Assembly: GCA_032251315.1 (NCBI GenBank)
Contig: JAVVEE010000037.1
Span: 1-25,017 of the forward strand
DNA from: LH-M37 sp032251315
Lineage (GTDB): Bacteria; Pseudomonadota; Gammaproteobacteria; SZUA-229
Reading direction: 5' to 3'
Length of the DNA stretch: 25,017 nt
Position 1 is the first letter of the stretch, and every line of letters starts with the position of its first letter. The position numbers were made by a program, and so were the translations under genes. Below, piece after piece: positions 8,095-16,911 of the stretch. Under the pieces are notes generated by a model. That model was not told the origin of the DNA and did not search any database. It worked only from the letters and a program-made list of their open reading frames with translations.

Positions 8095-10710
8095 ATGAAA
8101 TCCACCCCTGCTCCTGATAATAATATGGCTGAAAACGCGACCCGCCCTGTAGACAAACCGGTAACCCATACGCCGATGATGCAGCAGTATCTGCGCCTTA
8201 AGGCGGATCATCCCGATACGCTGATGTTTTACCGGATGGGCGACTTTTACGAGATGTTCTTCGACGATGCCCGCAAGGCGGCGAAGTTGCTGGATATTAC
8301 CCTGACCGCGCGCGGCCATTCCAACGGCACGCCGATTCCGATGTGCGGCATTCCCTATCACGCGGCGGATAATTATCTGGCGCGACTGATCAATCAGGGT
8401 GAATCGGTGGCGATTTGCGAGCAGACCAGCGATCCGGCGACCAGCAAGGGGCCGGTGGATCGCGAGGTGTTGCGCATTGTTACGCCGGGCACGGTGACTG
8501 AGGAGTCGCTGCTGAATGAGCGCAGGGATAATCTGCTGGTGGCGGTGCATCATTTTAATAACCGCTATGGCGTTGCGGCGCTGGATGTCAGCGCCGGGCG
8601 TTTTCATGTGCTGGAGCTGGATTCGCTGGAGCATCTTTATGCCGAGCTGGAGCGGCTGAATCCGGCGGAGTTGGTATTTTCCGAGGATGCGCAGTATCTG
8701 AATAATCTGAACCAGCAGCTCAACCGCAAGATTGCCAGCCGGGCGCAGCCGCCCTGGTGGTTCGATGCGGATTCGGCGCAGCGCGTGCTCAACGAGCAGT
8801 TTGGCACCCGCGATCTAAGCGGTTTTGGCTGTGACGGGCTGGATGCGGCGGTGATGGCGGCGGGCTGCCTGATGCAGTATGTACGCAATACCCAGCGCGC
8901 GGCGCTGCCGCATATTACCGGTTTGCACGTCGAGAGTACCGACAATTCGGTGATTCTGGACGCGGCCAGCCGGCGCAATCTGGAGATTGAATTTAACCTC
9001 TCCGGCGGCACCGACCACACGCTGTCGTCGGTGATCGACCGCACCACCACGGCCATGGGCAGCCGCTGTTTGCGCCGCTGGTTGCACAATCCGCTGCGCG
9101 ATACCGAAATCCTCAAACAGCGCCACCAGTCGCTCGGCGAGCTGATGCAGTCGGGGCTGTTCAGCGATTTGCAGCAGCAGCTGCATGCCATCGGTGATGT
9201 CGAGCGCATTATGAGCCGGGTAGCACTGGGGTCGGCACGCCCGCGCGACCTCGACACGCTGCGGCTATCGCTGCAAACCCTGCCCGAGTTGCAGCGCACG
9301 CTCGGCGAGTGTCACGCACCGCTGTTGCAACGGCTGGCCAGCGAGATCAGCGAACACCCGGAGGTGGTGGCGCTGCTGTCGGCGGCGATCATCGAAAACC
9401 CACCGGTGCTGATTCGTGATGGCGGGGTTATCGCCGAAGGTTTTAATGCCGAGCTTGATGAGCTGCGTTCGCTCAGTAAAAACGCCGATGATTTTCTGGC
9501 CCGGCTCGAAATCCGCGAGCGCGAAAACACCGGCATCAAAACCCTCAAGGTCGGTTATAACCGGGTGCACGGCTTCTTCATCGAGATCAGCCGGCTGCAT
9601 TCCAATGAGGTGCCCGACACCTATACCCGCCGACAGACGCTGAAAACCACCGAGCGTTTTATCACCGCCGAGCTGAAAGAGTACGAAGACAAGGTGCTGA
9701 GTGCGCGCGAGCGTTCGCTCTCGCTGGAAAAATCCATTTATGAAACGGTACTCACCTCGCTACAGGCGCAGCTCGAACCGTTGCAGCAATGCGCCCGCTC
9801 GCTGGCGCAAATCGACACCCTGGCCTGCCTCGCCGAACGCGCCGAAACGCTGGATTACTGCTGCCCGGAGCTGGTGGCATCGCCGGGCATTCATATTCAG
9901 GGCGGCCGCCATGCGGTGGTCGAGCGTGTGCTGGATTCGAGCTTCATCGCCAACGATACCCGGCTCAGCGACAGCAAGCGCATGAACATCATCACCGGCC
10001 CCAACATGGGCGGTAAGTCGACCTACATGCGCCAGACCGCGCTGATTGTGCTGCTGGCCTGCATCGGCAGTTATGTGCCGGCAAAGAAGGCGACTATCGG
10101 CCCGATCGACCGCATTTTCACCCGCATCGGTGCCTCCGATGATCTGGCCAGCGGGCGCTCGACCTTCATGGTGGAGATGACCGAAGCGGCCAATATTCTC
10201 AACAACGCCACCGCCAGCAGCCTGGTGCTAATGGATGAAATCGGCCGTGGCACCAGCACCTTTGACGGCCTCTCGCTGGCCTGGGCGTGCGCGCATCATC
10301 TGGCCAGCAGGAACAGAGCCTACACACTGTTCGCGACGCATTATTTTGAACTCACCGCCCTGCCCGATGAACTCGCCGGTATCGCCAATGTGCATATCGA
10401 TGCGGTCGAGCATGGTGATAAAATTGTGTTTCTGCACAGCGTGAAGCCCGGCCCGGCAAATCAGAGTTACGGTTTGCAGGTGGCGCAGCTGGCCGGGGTG
10501 CCCGCCGAGGTGATCAGCCAGGCGCGCAAGAAACTGGTGGAGCTGGAACAGAACAGCATCGAAGCACGTGCCGACAGCGGTCAGTTTGAAATGTTCAGCA
10601 GCCGCCCGCACCCGGTGATTGAACGCCTTCAGGATATGGACGTGGACAGGCTTAGCCCGCGCGAGGCGCTGGATCTGCTCTACCAGCTGAAAAAAGATTC
10701 GAAGAAATAA
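8095..10710 (+). CDS. mutS: DNA mismatch repair protein MutS
   Basis: MutS binds mismatches and small loops and recruits MutL. The 871-residue length fits the MutS1 family. The N-terminal mismatch-binding domain holds the wedge motif F51-Y52-E53 (GDFYEMF). The connector, lever and clamp domains follow. The ATPase domain has Walker A GPNMGGKST at 635-643 and MDEIGRGTSTFDG from 713. The C terminus ends with REALDLLYQLKK, a typical MutS tail. The start is uncertain: ATG 8095 and ATG 8125 (residue 11) both lack a good ribosome binding site. Conservation with known MutS starts a few residues before HTPMMQQYL, so either fits. The gene is visibly richer in G and C than the czc genes and nadK. Confidence 0.98.
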   Translation: MKSTPAPDNNMAENATRPVDKPVTHTPMMQQYLRLKADHPDTLMFYRMGDFYEMFFDDARKAAKLLDITLTARGHSNGTPIPMCGIPYHAADNYLARLINQGESVAICEQTSDPATSKGPVDREVLRIVTPGTVTEESLLNERRDNLLVAVHHFNNRYGVAALDVSAGRFHVLELDSLEHLYAELERLNPAELVFSEDAQYLNNLNQQLNRKIASRAQPPWWFDADSAQRVLNEQFGTRDLSGFGCDGLDAAVMAAGCLMQYVRNTQRAALPHITGLHVESTDNSVILDAASRRNLEIEFNLSGGTDHTLSSVIDRTTTAMGSRCLRRWLHNPLRDTEILKQRHQSLGELMQSGLFSDLQQQLHAIGDVERIMSRVALGSARPRDLDTLRLSLQTLPELQRTLGECHAPLLQRLASEISEHPEVVALLSAAIIENPPVLIRDGGVIAEGFNAELDELRSLSKNADDFLARLEIRERENTGIKTLKVGYNRVHGFFIEISRLHSNEVPDTYTRRQTLKTTERFITAELKEYEDKVLSARERSLSLEKSIYETVLTSLQAQLEPLQQCARSLAQIDTLACLAERAETLDYCCPELVASPGIHIQGGRHAVVERVLDSSFIANDTRLSDSKRMNIITGPNMGGKSTYMRQTALIVLLACIGSYVPAKKATIGPIDRIFTRIGASDDLASGRSTFMVEMTEAANILNNATASSLVLMDEIGRGTSTFDGLSLAWACAHHLASRNRAYTLFATHYFELTALPDELAGIANVHIDAVEHGDKIVFLHSVKPGPANQSYGLQVAQLAGVPAEVISQARKKLVELEQNSIEARADSGQFEMFSSRPHPVIERLQDMDVDRLSPREALDLLYQLKKDSKK

Positions 10711-10768
10711 GGATGGCGCAAACGTTTTTGCATGCTAATGTAAGCGCATTGCTCCGCGGAATAATATT

Positions 10769-11641
10769 ATGCAGTTCAACACAATAGGCATTATCACCAA
10801 AACTCACACCGAGCTGGTCAGCGATACGCTGACACACCTGTTGGATTATCTAAGCTGGAAAAACTGTGAAGTTTTACTGGACGAAAGCGTTGAGGGTATC
10901 AAGCACGGTCACAATTACCGCGTCGTCTCTCGCGAAGAACTGGGCATACGTTGCGACCTGGCCATCATCGTCGGCGGTGACGGTACGATTCTGAACGCAG
11001 CCCGTTCACTTTCCGACAAAAACGTACCCATGGTAGGCATCAACATCGGCCGCCTCGGTTTTCTCGCCGATGTTTCGCCCGATGAAATCGACACTGAACT
11101 CGACGCCATTTTATCGGGACTGCACCTCAAGGAGGAACGCTTTCTGCTCGAAGCCAGGGTGATGCGAGACAAAACGGTTATATTTTCTGCGGATGCGCTC
11201 AACGATGTAGTAGTGCATGTGCGCGATGTGGTGCGGATGATTGAGTTTGAAACCCATATCAACAATCAATTTGTCAGCCATCAGCGTGCCGATGGCTTAA
11301 TCGTTTCCACGCCTACCGGTTCAACCGCTTACGCCCTCTCCAGCGGCGGCCCGATTTTGCAGTCGGATCTCGACGCCATTACGCTGGTGCCGATTTGCCC
11401 GCACACCCTGAGCAGTCGCCCGCTGGTTATTGATTCCAGCTCGGAAGTGGATATATTAATCAACGGAACCAAACAGGCCAACGCGCAAGTGACCTGTGAC
11501 GGACAGACCTCATTTGACGTTGATGTCGGCGATCACATCATCATTAAACGCAAGCCACACATGATTACGCTATTGCATCCGCAGGGGCACAGTAATTTTG
11601 ATATTCTGCGCCTAAAACTTCACTGGAACGAACGAACTTAA
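10769..11641 (+). CDS. nadK: NAD kinase
   Basis: NadK phosphorylates NAD to NADP in the cytosol. The 290-residue protein has the usual length. It carries the GGDGT motif at 69-73, NxGRLGFLAD at 92-101, the ND pair at 145-146, and the PTGSTAYALSSGGP block at 182-195, all hallmark NAD kinase features. The start ATG is preceded by CGGA about 12 bases upstream, a weak site. recN follows after 10 bp, an order common in gammaproteobacteria, so both are likely in one transcript. Confidence 0.97.
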   Translation: MQFNTIGIITKTHTELVSDTLTHLLDYLSWKNCEVLLDESVEGIKHGHNYRVVSREELGIRCDLAIIVGGDGTILNAARSLSDKNVPMVGINIGRLGFLADVSPDEIDTELDAILSGLHLKEERFLLEARVMRDKTVIFSADALNDVVVHVRDVVRMIEFETHINNQFVSHQRADGLIVSTPTGSTAYALSSGGPILQSDLDAITLVPICPHTLSSRPLVIDSSSEVDILINGTKQANAQVTCDGQTSFDVDVGDHIIIKRKPHMITLLHPQGHSNFDILRLKLHWNERT

Positions 11642-11651
11642 TTCTACTGAT

Positions 11652-13325
11652 ATGCTTTTACACTTAACGATTCGCAACTTCGCCATCATCGATGCGCTGG
11701 AACTTGACTTCGAAACCGGCCTGACCGCGCTCACCGGTGAGACCGGTGCAGGCAAATCAATTCTGTTAGGCGCGCTGGGCATGGTACTGGGTGATCGCGC
11801 CGATAACGACAGCATAAAACAGGGTGCCGACCACGCTGAAATCGTCGCCGAATTCGATATCCAGAACAATGAAGCGGTCAGCTCCTGGCTGGTCGAGCAG
11901 GCATTAAATGCCGATGATGAATGTCTGTTACGCCGTCGTGTTTCCAAAGACGGACGTTCACGTGCCTACATCAACGGCACGCCGGTTAATCTGCAACTGA
12001 TTCGTGAACTGGGTGAGATGCTGATTGATATTCATGGCCAGCATGAACACCAATCCCTGATGAAGCCGGTGGCACAGCGCCATTTACTTGATGACTATGC
12101 CAACCATGCTAATTTAATCGAAGCGGTCAGCAATGCCTACGTGCAACTTAAGCTGGTGCATGAGCAGTTGCAGCATCTTGAGCAGGCCGGCAGCGACAGA
12201 AATAATCGTCTCGACCTGTTGCGTTTTCTCACGCAGGAACTCGACGCGCTGGCGCTGGAAGATAATGAATACGAAAAGCTCAACGAACAGCATTCCCGCC
12301 TCGCCCATGCCGAAAAATTGACCACAACCGTACAGCAGTCACTGGAAGAACTTTATGGCAATGATGATTCCAATATTCAGTCGAATGTTGCCCGCGTCAT
12401 TGCTTCGCTACAGGACATTGCTGAAGTCGATGAAAAGCTGAATCCGGTGGTTGACATGCTACAGGATGCACTGGTTCAGATTGATGAAAGCGTTGCACAG
12501 TTACGCACCTACGGTGATGCCATCGAACTCAACCCGGCGGAACTTGAGGTGATTGAACAGCGACTCCAGGTGATTCTGGATCTGGCACGCAAGCATCGCG
12601 TCGAACCGGGTGCGCTCGGTGAACTGCATCAACAGCTGGCCCATGAATTGAGTGAGCTTGATCATGCTGATGAAAGGCTGGAAGAGTTGCGCAACGAATA
12701 TAAAACACTGGAGCAGACTTACCGCAACGCGGCTCAGTCACTGAGCAATAGCCGCAGCAAAGCCGCAAAAAAACTGGACAAGGCCATTACCAAAGCCATG
12801 CAGACGCTGGGCATGAGTGGCGGCAAATTCATCATTGAAATAAGCCGGAACGATAACGAAAAACGCAGCGCGCATGGCATTGATCGAATCGACTTTACCG
12901 TAACTGCAAATACGGGACAGCCCTGCAAAACATTAGCCCGGGTTGCTTCCGGTGGCGAGCTGGCGCGAATCAGTCTGGCTATTCAGATGATTACCGCCGC
13001 CCAGACCCGCATCCCGACGTTAATTTTCGATGAAGTGGACAGTGGCGTGGGGGGACGAATTGCGGAAATTGTGGGCCAGCACTTACGCATCCTGGGCAAC
13101 AGCAATCAGGTGGTGTGTATCACCCATCTGCCGCAGGTGGCATCTCAGGCGCATCAGCACCTGCGCGTTCACAAGCAGAGCGATAAAAAGCAGACCCGCA
13201 CCGGTGTGGACACACTCAGCCGTCAACAGCGTATCGAAGAGATTGCGCGCATGCTGAGTGGTATTGATATCACCCAGCAATCACTGGCGCATGCAGAAGA
13301 GATGATCACCCGCGCAGAAGGGTAA
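11652..13325 (+). CDS. recN: DNA repair protein RecN
   Basis: RecN is an SMC-like ATPase acting at double-strand breaks with RecA. At 557 residues it has the expected length. Walker A GETGAGKS is at 29-36. A long coiled-coil region spans roughly 150-370. The ABC signature VASGGELARISLA begins near 431, and Walker B LIFDEVDSGVGG near 457. The C-terminal CITHLPQVASQAHQH is typical. The start is 10 bp after the nadK stop with no clear ribosome binding site, which suggests translational coupling. No LexA-type box was seen directly upstream, unlike the SOS-regulated recN of Escherichia coli. Confidence 0.97.
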   Translation: MLLHLTIRNFAIIDALELDFETGLTALTGETGAGKSILLGALGMVLGDRADNDSIKQGADHAEIVAEFDIQNNEAVSSWLVEQALNADDECLLRRRVSKDGRSRAYINGTPVNLQLIRELGEMLIDIHGQHEHQSLMKPVAQRHLLDDYANHANLIEAVSNAYVQLKLVHEQLQHLEQAGSDRNNRLDLLRFLTQELDALALEDNEYEKLNEQHSRLAHAEKLTTTVQQSLEELYGNDDSNIQSNVARVIASLQDIAEVDEKLNPVVDMLQDALVQIDESVAQLRTYGDAIELNPAELEVIEQRLQVILDLARKHRVEPGALGELHQQLAHELSELDHADERLEELRNEYKTLEQTYRNAAQSLSNSRSKAAKKLDKAITKAMQTLGMSGGKFIIEISRNDNEKRSAHGIDRIDFTVTANTGQPCKTLARVASGGELARISLAIQMITAAQTRIPTLIFDEVDSGVGGRIAEIVGQHLRILGNSNQVVCITHLPQVASQAHQHLRVHKQSDKKQTRTGVDTLSRQQRIEEIARMLSGIDITQQSLAHAEEMITRAEG

Positions 13326-13331
13326 GCTGCC

Positions 13332-13353
13332 GCAGTCAACAATTGCTGACTGC
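13332..13353 (+). other. Stem-loop after recN
   Basis: A 7-bp perfect inverted repeat (GCAGTCA and TGACTGC, loop 8 nt) starts seven bases after the recN stop. It has no T-run, so it is not a standard intrinsic terminator. It could protect the 3' end of the transcript. Confidence 0.3.
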
Positions 13354-13385
13354 AACCTTGATCAAGACCGCATCCGAACAGTCAC

Positions 13386-13415
13386 AAAAAAAGGAATCTC
13401 CAAAGAGGCTCCTTT
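13386..13415 (-). terminator. Intrinsic terminator of the cold-shock gene
   Basis: On the minus strand AAAGGA and TCCTTT pair, with an inner CTC/GAG pair around TTTG, and the stem runs into a T-tract of seven bases. It begins three bases after the cold-shock protein stop. Confidence 0.85.
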
Positions 13416-13417
13416 AA

Positions 13418-13627
13418 TTAGATGGGTGTGACATCCTCAGCCTGAAATCCCTTGTCACCTTTAGTGACAGTGAATTCGACTTTTTGTCCATCTTCAAGAG
13501 AGCGGTAACCTTCTCCGCGAATCTGATTGAAGTGTACAAAAACATCTTCACCATCCTGTCTTTCAATAAATCCAAATCCTTTGGAATTGTTAAACCATTT
13601 AACCGTACCCGTTTCACGTTCTGACAT
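13418..13627 (-). CDS. Cold-shock domain protein (CspA family)
   Basis: The 69-residue protein is a single OB-fold cold-shock domain that binds single-stranded RNA or DNA and melts mRNA structure. It has TGTVKWFNNSKGFGFI with RNP1 (KGFGFI) and RNP2 (DVFVHF). The C terminus QAEDVTPI is typical of short Csp proteins. The family has many paralogues, so I do not assign a letter. The gene stands alone, with its own promoter upstream and terminator directly after it. AAGG lies about 10 bases before the ATG. I cannot tell whether it is cold-induced. Confidence 0.95.
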   Translation of the reverse strand: MSERETGTVKWFNNSKGFGFIERQDGEDVFVHFNQIRGEGYRSLEDGQKVEFTVTKGDKGFQAEDVTPI

Positions 13628-13664
13628 TACAGCTTAGCCTTTTCTTATTTACACGAGTCGCCAT

Positions 13665-13692
13665 TCTATATCAGCATTTATCCAGAACACAA
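13665..13692 (-). promoter_or_regulatory. Candidate sigma-70 promoter of the cold-shock gene
   Basis: On the minus strand TTGTGT (13692-13687) and TATAGA (13670-13665) are 16 bp apart. They would start transcription about 30 bases before the ATG. The surrounding leader is strongly AT-rich. The match is fair, not perfect. Confidence 0.45.
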
Positions 13693-13763
13693 TGAAATAT
13701 TTAATACAAAATCAAATAAGAATATTAGTAAATAGTGAGACTGTATTGAGGAATATTACGCAC

Positions 13764-13798
13764 AAAAAAAAGCGCGTTAAATTAATAAGCGCGCTTTT
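13764..13798 (-). terminator. Strong intrinsic terminator after fabH
   Basis: A 9-bp perfect stem (AAAAGCGCG and CGCGCTTTT, loop 13 nt) ends on the minus strand in a run of eight T. It lies 72 bp after the fabH stop and closes the yceD-rpmF-plsX-fabH unit. Confidence 0.85.
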
Positions 13799-13869
13799 AA
13801 AATTAGATTTGATCTGAGATTTTATATAACAAAGCATTCACCACAGAGAAAACTTTTTTTATAAACAGG

Positions 13870-14838
13870 CTAGTAACGAATTAGCGCGGAGCCCCAGGTG
13901 AAACCACCGCCGAAAGCTTCCAGCAGCAAAATCTCGCCGCGTTGTATGCGGCCGTCGCGTACTGCGGTGTCCAGAGCCAGAGGCACTGATGCGGCTGAGG
14001 TATTGCCGTGTTTATTCACTGTCATGACCACGCGATCGGTAGACATTTTGAGCTTTTTTGCGGTGGCATTAATGATGCGGGTATTGGCCTGATGCGGCAC
14101 TAACCAGTCGATGTCTGATTTTTCCATGTTATTGTGCGCCAGAGTTTCATCAACGATGCGACCCAGCGTATTGACCGCCATCTTGAACACTTCATTACCG
14201 CGCATGGTGATGCCGCCCACGCCGTCCAGCAGTTTCCGTGCGCCGTTGGAAACGCCATAAGGCACGCTTAATAAGCTTTCATACTGGCCATCGGCGTGCA
14301 GATGGGTCGAAATGATGCCCGGCTCTTCACTGGCTTCCAGCACAACCGCACCGGCGCCATCACCAAACAGCACGCAAGTACCGCGGTCGGTCCAGTCGAC
14401 AATGCGCGAAAGTGTTTCTGCGCCGACAACGAGGGCACATTTATGGGTGCCGGCCTTGAAGAAGGCGTCGGCGATGCCCAGGGCATAAACAAAACCGGTA
14501 CAGACCGCCTGCACGTCAAAAGCGGCGCAGCCGTGAATATCCAGGCGCTGCTGCAACAGGCACGCGGTGCTGGGAAAAACCCGGTCCGGCGTGGTGGTGG
14601 CGACAATAATCAGATCGATATCATCCCTGGTCTTGCCGGCCGCTTCCATGGCATTGATTGCTGCCTGTTCAGCCAGGTCGACAGTAAATTCGTCGTCTGC
14701 CGCGATGTGACGCTCTTCTATGCCGGTACGCTCACGAATCCATTCATCGGTAGTGTCGACGAATTTTTCTATGTCTTTATTGGTTAGAATTTTTTTCGGT
14801 AAAAAGCTACCTGTACCGGCAATTCTTGCGTAACTCAA
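13870..14838 (-). CDS. fabH: 3-oxoacyl-ACP synthase III (KAS III)
   Basis: FabH condenses acetyl-CoA with malonyl-ACP and so starts type II fatty-acid synthesis. The 322-residue length is standard. The catalytic triad is visible as C113 (AVCTGF), H249 (VPHQAN) and N279 (KHGNTSAAS). The C terminus LLEAFGGGFTWGSALIRY is typical. The start codon is TTG, overlapping the plsX stop as TTGA, with GGAG eight bases upstream, so translation is coupled to plsX. The usual next genes fabD, fabG and acpP are absent: a strong terminator and an unrelated cold-shock gene follow. Confidence 0.97.
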   Translation of the reverse strand: MSYARIAGTGSFLPKKILTNKDIEKFVDTTDEWIRERTGIEERHIAADDEFTVDLAEQAAINAMEAAGKTRDDIDLIIVATTTPDRVFPSTACLLQQRLDIHGCAAFDVQAVCTGFVYALGIADAFFKAGTHKCALVVGAETLSRIVDWTDRGTCVLFGDGAGAVVLEASEEPGIISTHLHADGQYESLLSVPYGVSNGARKLLDGVGGITMRGNEVFKMAVNTLGRIVDETLAHNNMEKSDIDWLVPHQANTRIINATAKKLKMSTDRVVMTVNKHGNTSAASVPLALDTAVRDGRIQRGEILLLEAFGGGFTWGSALIRY

Positions 14839-15869
14839 AGTGTTTTCTCCAGCAAAGATTCCATTCTTGCGCGTATATGTTGGGGGACTGTTTTTTCTAC
14901 TTCCAGCACGGCAATTTCAATCGCATTGGCAAAACCAAAGACATCAGCACCGCCGTGGCTCTTGATTACGATGCCGCTCAAACCCAGCATGCTGGCGCCG
15001 TTATAGGTGCGCGGGTCAATACGGTTACGAAAAGCTTTGAGTACCGGCATGGCGATCATCGCGGCCAGTTTGCTGTAAATATTGCGGGTGAATTCCTCTT
15101 TCATGAAGTGGCTGATCATCTTGGCCACGCCCTCCGAGGTCTTCAGCGAAACATTGCCCACGAAACCGTCACAGACAACGACATCAACACTGCCGTTGTA
15201 GATATCATCGCCTTCGATGAACCCGATGTAGTTGATCGGCGCATCGGCCAGCAGCGCATCGGCCTCTTTCACCAGGGCGTTGCCTTTCATCGCTTCAGAA
15301 CCGATATTCAGCAGCCCTACGCGTGGCCGGTCAACATTATCGACCGCCTCGGCCAGCACCGAACCCATGATGGCGAACTGATACAGATTTTCACCGCTGC
15401 AATCGACATTCGCCCCCAGATCCAGCATGTGGGTATGGCCGGTCACTGAGGGGATGGTTGTGCTGATGGCGGGTCGATCGATGCCCGGCAGGGTTTTGAG
15501 TACAAACTTGGCGGTGCCCATCAGCGCACCGGTGTTGCCGGCACTGACCACCGCCTGAGCGCGTTCTTCGTGAACCATGTTAATGGCCACGCGCATGGAA
15601 GAGTCTTTTTTCTTGCGAATCGCCAGCGCAGGTTCATCGTGCATCTCGACGATCTGAGAGGCATGCTGAATCTCAATTCGCCCGGCATAAGCACCGGCCA
15701 GATCGATATTCAGCTGACCGGCCTTTGCGCTTAAAACCGCCTCATCGCCGACCAGAATGATGTTTACATTATCCTGTTTTTTGAGCACGCGAACAGCCGC
15801 AGGCAGGATGACTTCGGGACCGTAGTCGCCGCCCATGGCATCAATCGCAATTATTACCGGATCTGGCAT
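14835..15869 (-). CDS. plsX: Phosphate acyltransferase PlsX
   Basis: PlsX converts acyl-ACP to acyl-phosphate, the donor for PlsY in phospholipid synthesis. The 344-residue protein begins IIAIDAMGGDYGPE, the family signature, and includes VSAGNTGALMG (about 110-120), LDLGANVDC, GSEAMKGN and VVCDGFVGNVSLKTSEG. ATG 15869 is preferred over a TTG immediately before it. No strong ribosome binding site is seen. It sits 56 bp after rpmF and overlaps fabH by 4 bp. Confidence 0.97.
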   Translation of the reverse strand: MPDPVIIAIDAMGGDYGPEVILPAAVRVLKKQDNVNIILVGDEAVLSAKAGQLNIDLAGAYAGRIEIQHASQIVEMHDEPALAIRKKKDSSMRVAINMVHEERAQAVVSAGNTGALMGTAKFVLKTLPGIDRPAISTTIPSVTGHTHMLDLGANVDCSGENLYQFAIMGSVLAEAVDNVDRPRVGLLNIGSEAMKGNALVKEADALLADAPINYIGFIEGDDIYNGSVDVVVCDGFVGNVSLKTSEGVAKMISHFMKEEFTRNIYSKLAAMIAMPVLKAFRNRIDPRTYNGASMLGLSGIVIKSHGGADVFGFANAIEIAVLEVEKTVPQHIRARMESLLEKTL

Positions 15870-15925
15870 CAACGAAAGCTATGTCGATCAACCGCCGTCA
15901 GCGACTGAAAGCGACCAGACTTAAT

Positions 15926-16114
15926 CTAGTCTTCTAAAGCGCTACCCGTATCTACCACTTTACGGCCTTTGTAGAAGCCGTCAGGAGTCACGTGGTGACG
16001 CAAATGAGTTTCCCCTGAAGTGGGATCGACGGATAAAGTCTTGCCCTTCAGTGAATCATGTGAACGGCGCATACCGCGTTTTGAACGTGTCTTTCTGCTT
16101 TTTTGAACGGCCAT
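15926..16114 (-). CDS. rpmF: 50S ribosomal protein L32
   Basis: The 62-residue basic protein starts MAVQKSRKTRSKRGMRRSHD, the L32 signature. It lacks the CxxC zinc pair found in some L32 paralogues, as usual for the gammaproteobacterial form. AGGAG is nine bases upstream of the ATG. It lies between yceD and plsX, the normal order, so ribosome assembly and lipid synthesis genes are co-transcribed. Confidence 0.97.
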   Translation of the reverse strand: MAVQKSRKTRSKRGMRRSHDSLKGKTLSVDPTSGETHLRHHVTPDGFYKGRKVVDTGSALED

Positions 16115-16208
16115 GGAATATATCTCCTGTTAAAAACCTGTAAAACTGTTATAAAATTCAATTACTACCGAAAAATTACCCTGTAATTCAACGTGTTAGA
16201 AAATTGAG

Positions 16209-16715
16209 CTAATCTCTTTTCAAATCTTTCAATACCGCAAATGGATTCGATTTTTCTTTCTCCACTTGCCGCTCTTCTGCCTGCTGCTGCAGAAACTCGG
16301 AACATTCACCCTGATGCGTGGCTGCAATTGGTATCGACAGCAACAACTCGTCTTCAAGAATCTCTATCACCGACTGCTCGTCACCTTCCAGCAAATAGGG
16401 CTCGGCATCCGGCGGCAGCCTGTCTTCGTATTTTTCACTGGTCAGCAGGCCGAATTTAAACTCACCGGATACCGGTAACTCCATCGGTTGCAGACAACGC
16501 TGGCAAATCAAATCCAGCGCGGCTTCAACCCTGCCCTGCAACCTCAGATAGCCGGTATTCGAGCTAAAATTCAATTTGGCGAATAATTCGCCGGAATTGT
16601 CATGCAAAAACTCAGACAGGCGTTCCAGCCGATTCAGCGGCAAAGTCCCTTCCAGCGTCACATTCCGCTCGGCTTGCTTTAAAAAATTCGCGGTTTCCGG
16701 CAATGGTTTCGACAT
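16209..16715 (-). CDS. yceD: YceD family protein (DUF177, 23S rRNA accumulation protein)
   Basis: The 168-residue protein belongs to the YceD/DUF177 family, linked to 23S rRNA accumulation; the mechanism is unclear. It has the conserved CQRCLQPM motif near residues 90-97 and an acidic middle segment (VIEILEDELLLSIPI). It is the first gene of the yceD-rpmF-plsX-fabH unit and divergent from maf. No ribosome binding site is evident, and a 94-bp gap precedes rpmF. Confidence 0.93.
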   Translation of the reverse strand: MSKPLPETANFLKQAERNVTLEGTLPLNRLERLSEFLHDNSGELFAKLNFSSNTGYLRLQGRVEAALDLICQRCLQPMELPVSGEFKFGLLTSEKYEDRLPPDAEPYLLEGDEQSVIEILEDELLLSIPIAATHQGECSEFLQQQAEERQVEKEKSNPFAVLKDLKRD

Positions 16716-16911
16716 AAGCGGCGCATTTTAAAGCAAAACCACATTTCTGTATATATTCTATACAATTCAATAAGTTCTGACCTGTGAGCCGGCGAAACAT
16801 TAGCATTACCTAAAATATCAAACACATAGCGAGCAGTCTGCGGGGAATTCCGCCCATTTGATAAGTGAATCGTATAAAATCTCAATTTTTTACGCATTAA
16901 ATAAGAGACAT
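16716..16911. other. Divergent promoter region between yceD and maf
   Basis: These 196 AT-rich bases must drive yceD leftward and maf rightward. A small inverted repeat TGTATA-N5-TATACA lies at about 16748-16764. TATAAA-like sequences are present on both strands, but I find no confident -35/-10 pair. Confidence 0.4.

Noticed and set aside
8059..8634. 191-residue open frame on the minus strand inside mutS, and several others up to 10611
   Set aside because: They are antisense to a clearly conserved gene; their composition mirrors mutS codons and they show no domain.
11494..11506. LexA-like CTGT...ACAG inside nadK, upstream of recN
   Set aside because: The spacing is 5 bases rather than 8, and it lies in coding sequence about 150 bp before recN.
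13332..13353. Stem-loop after recN as an intrinsic terminator
   Set aside because: No T-run follows; listed only as a stem-loop.
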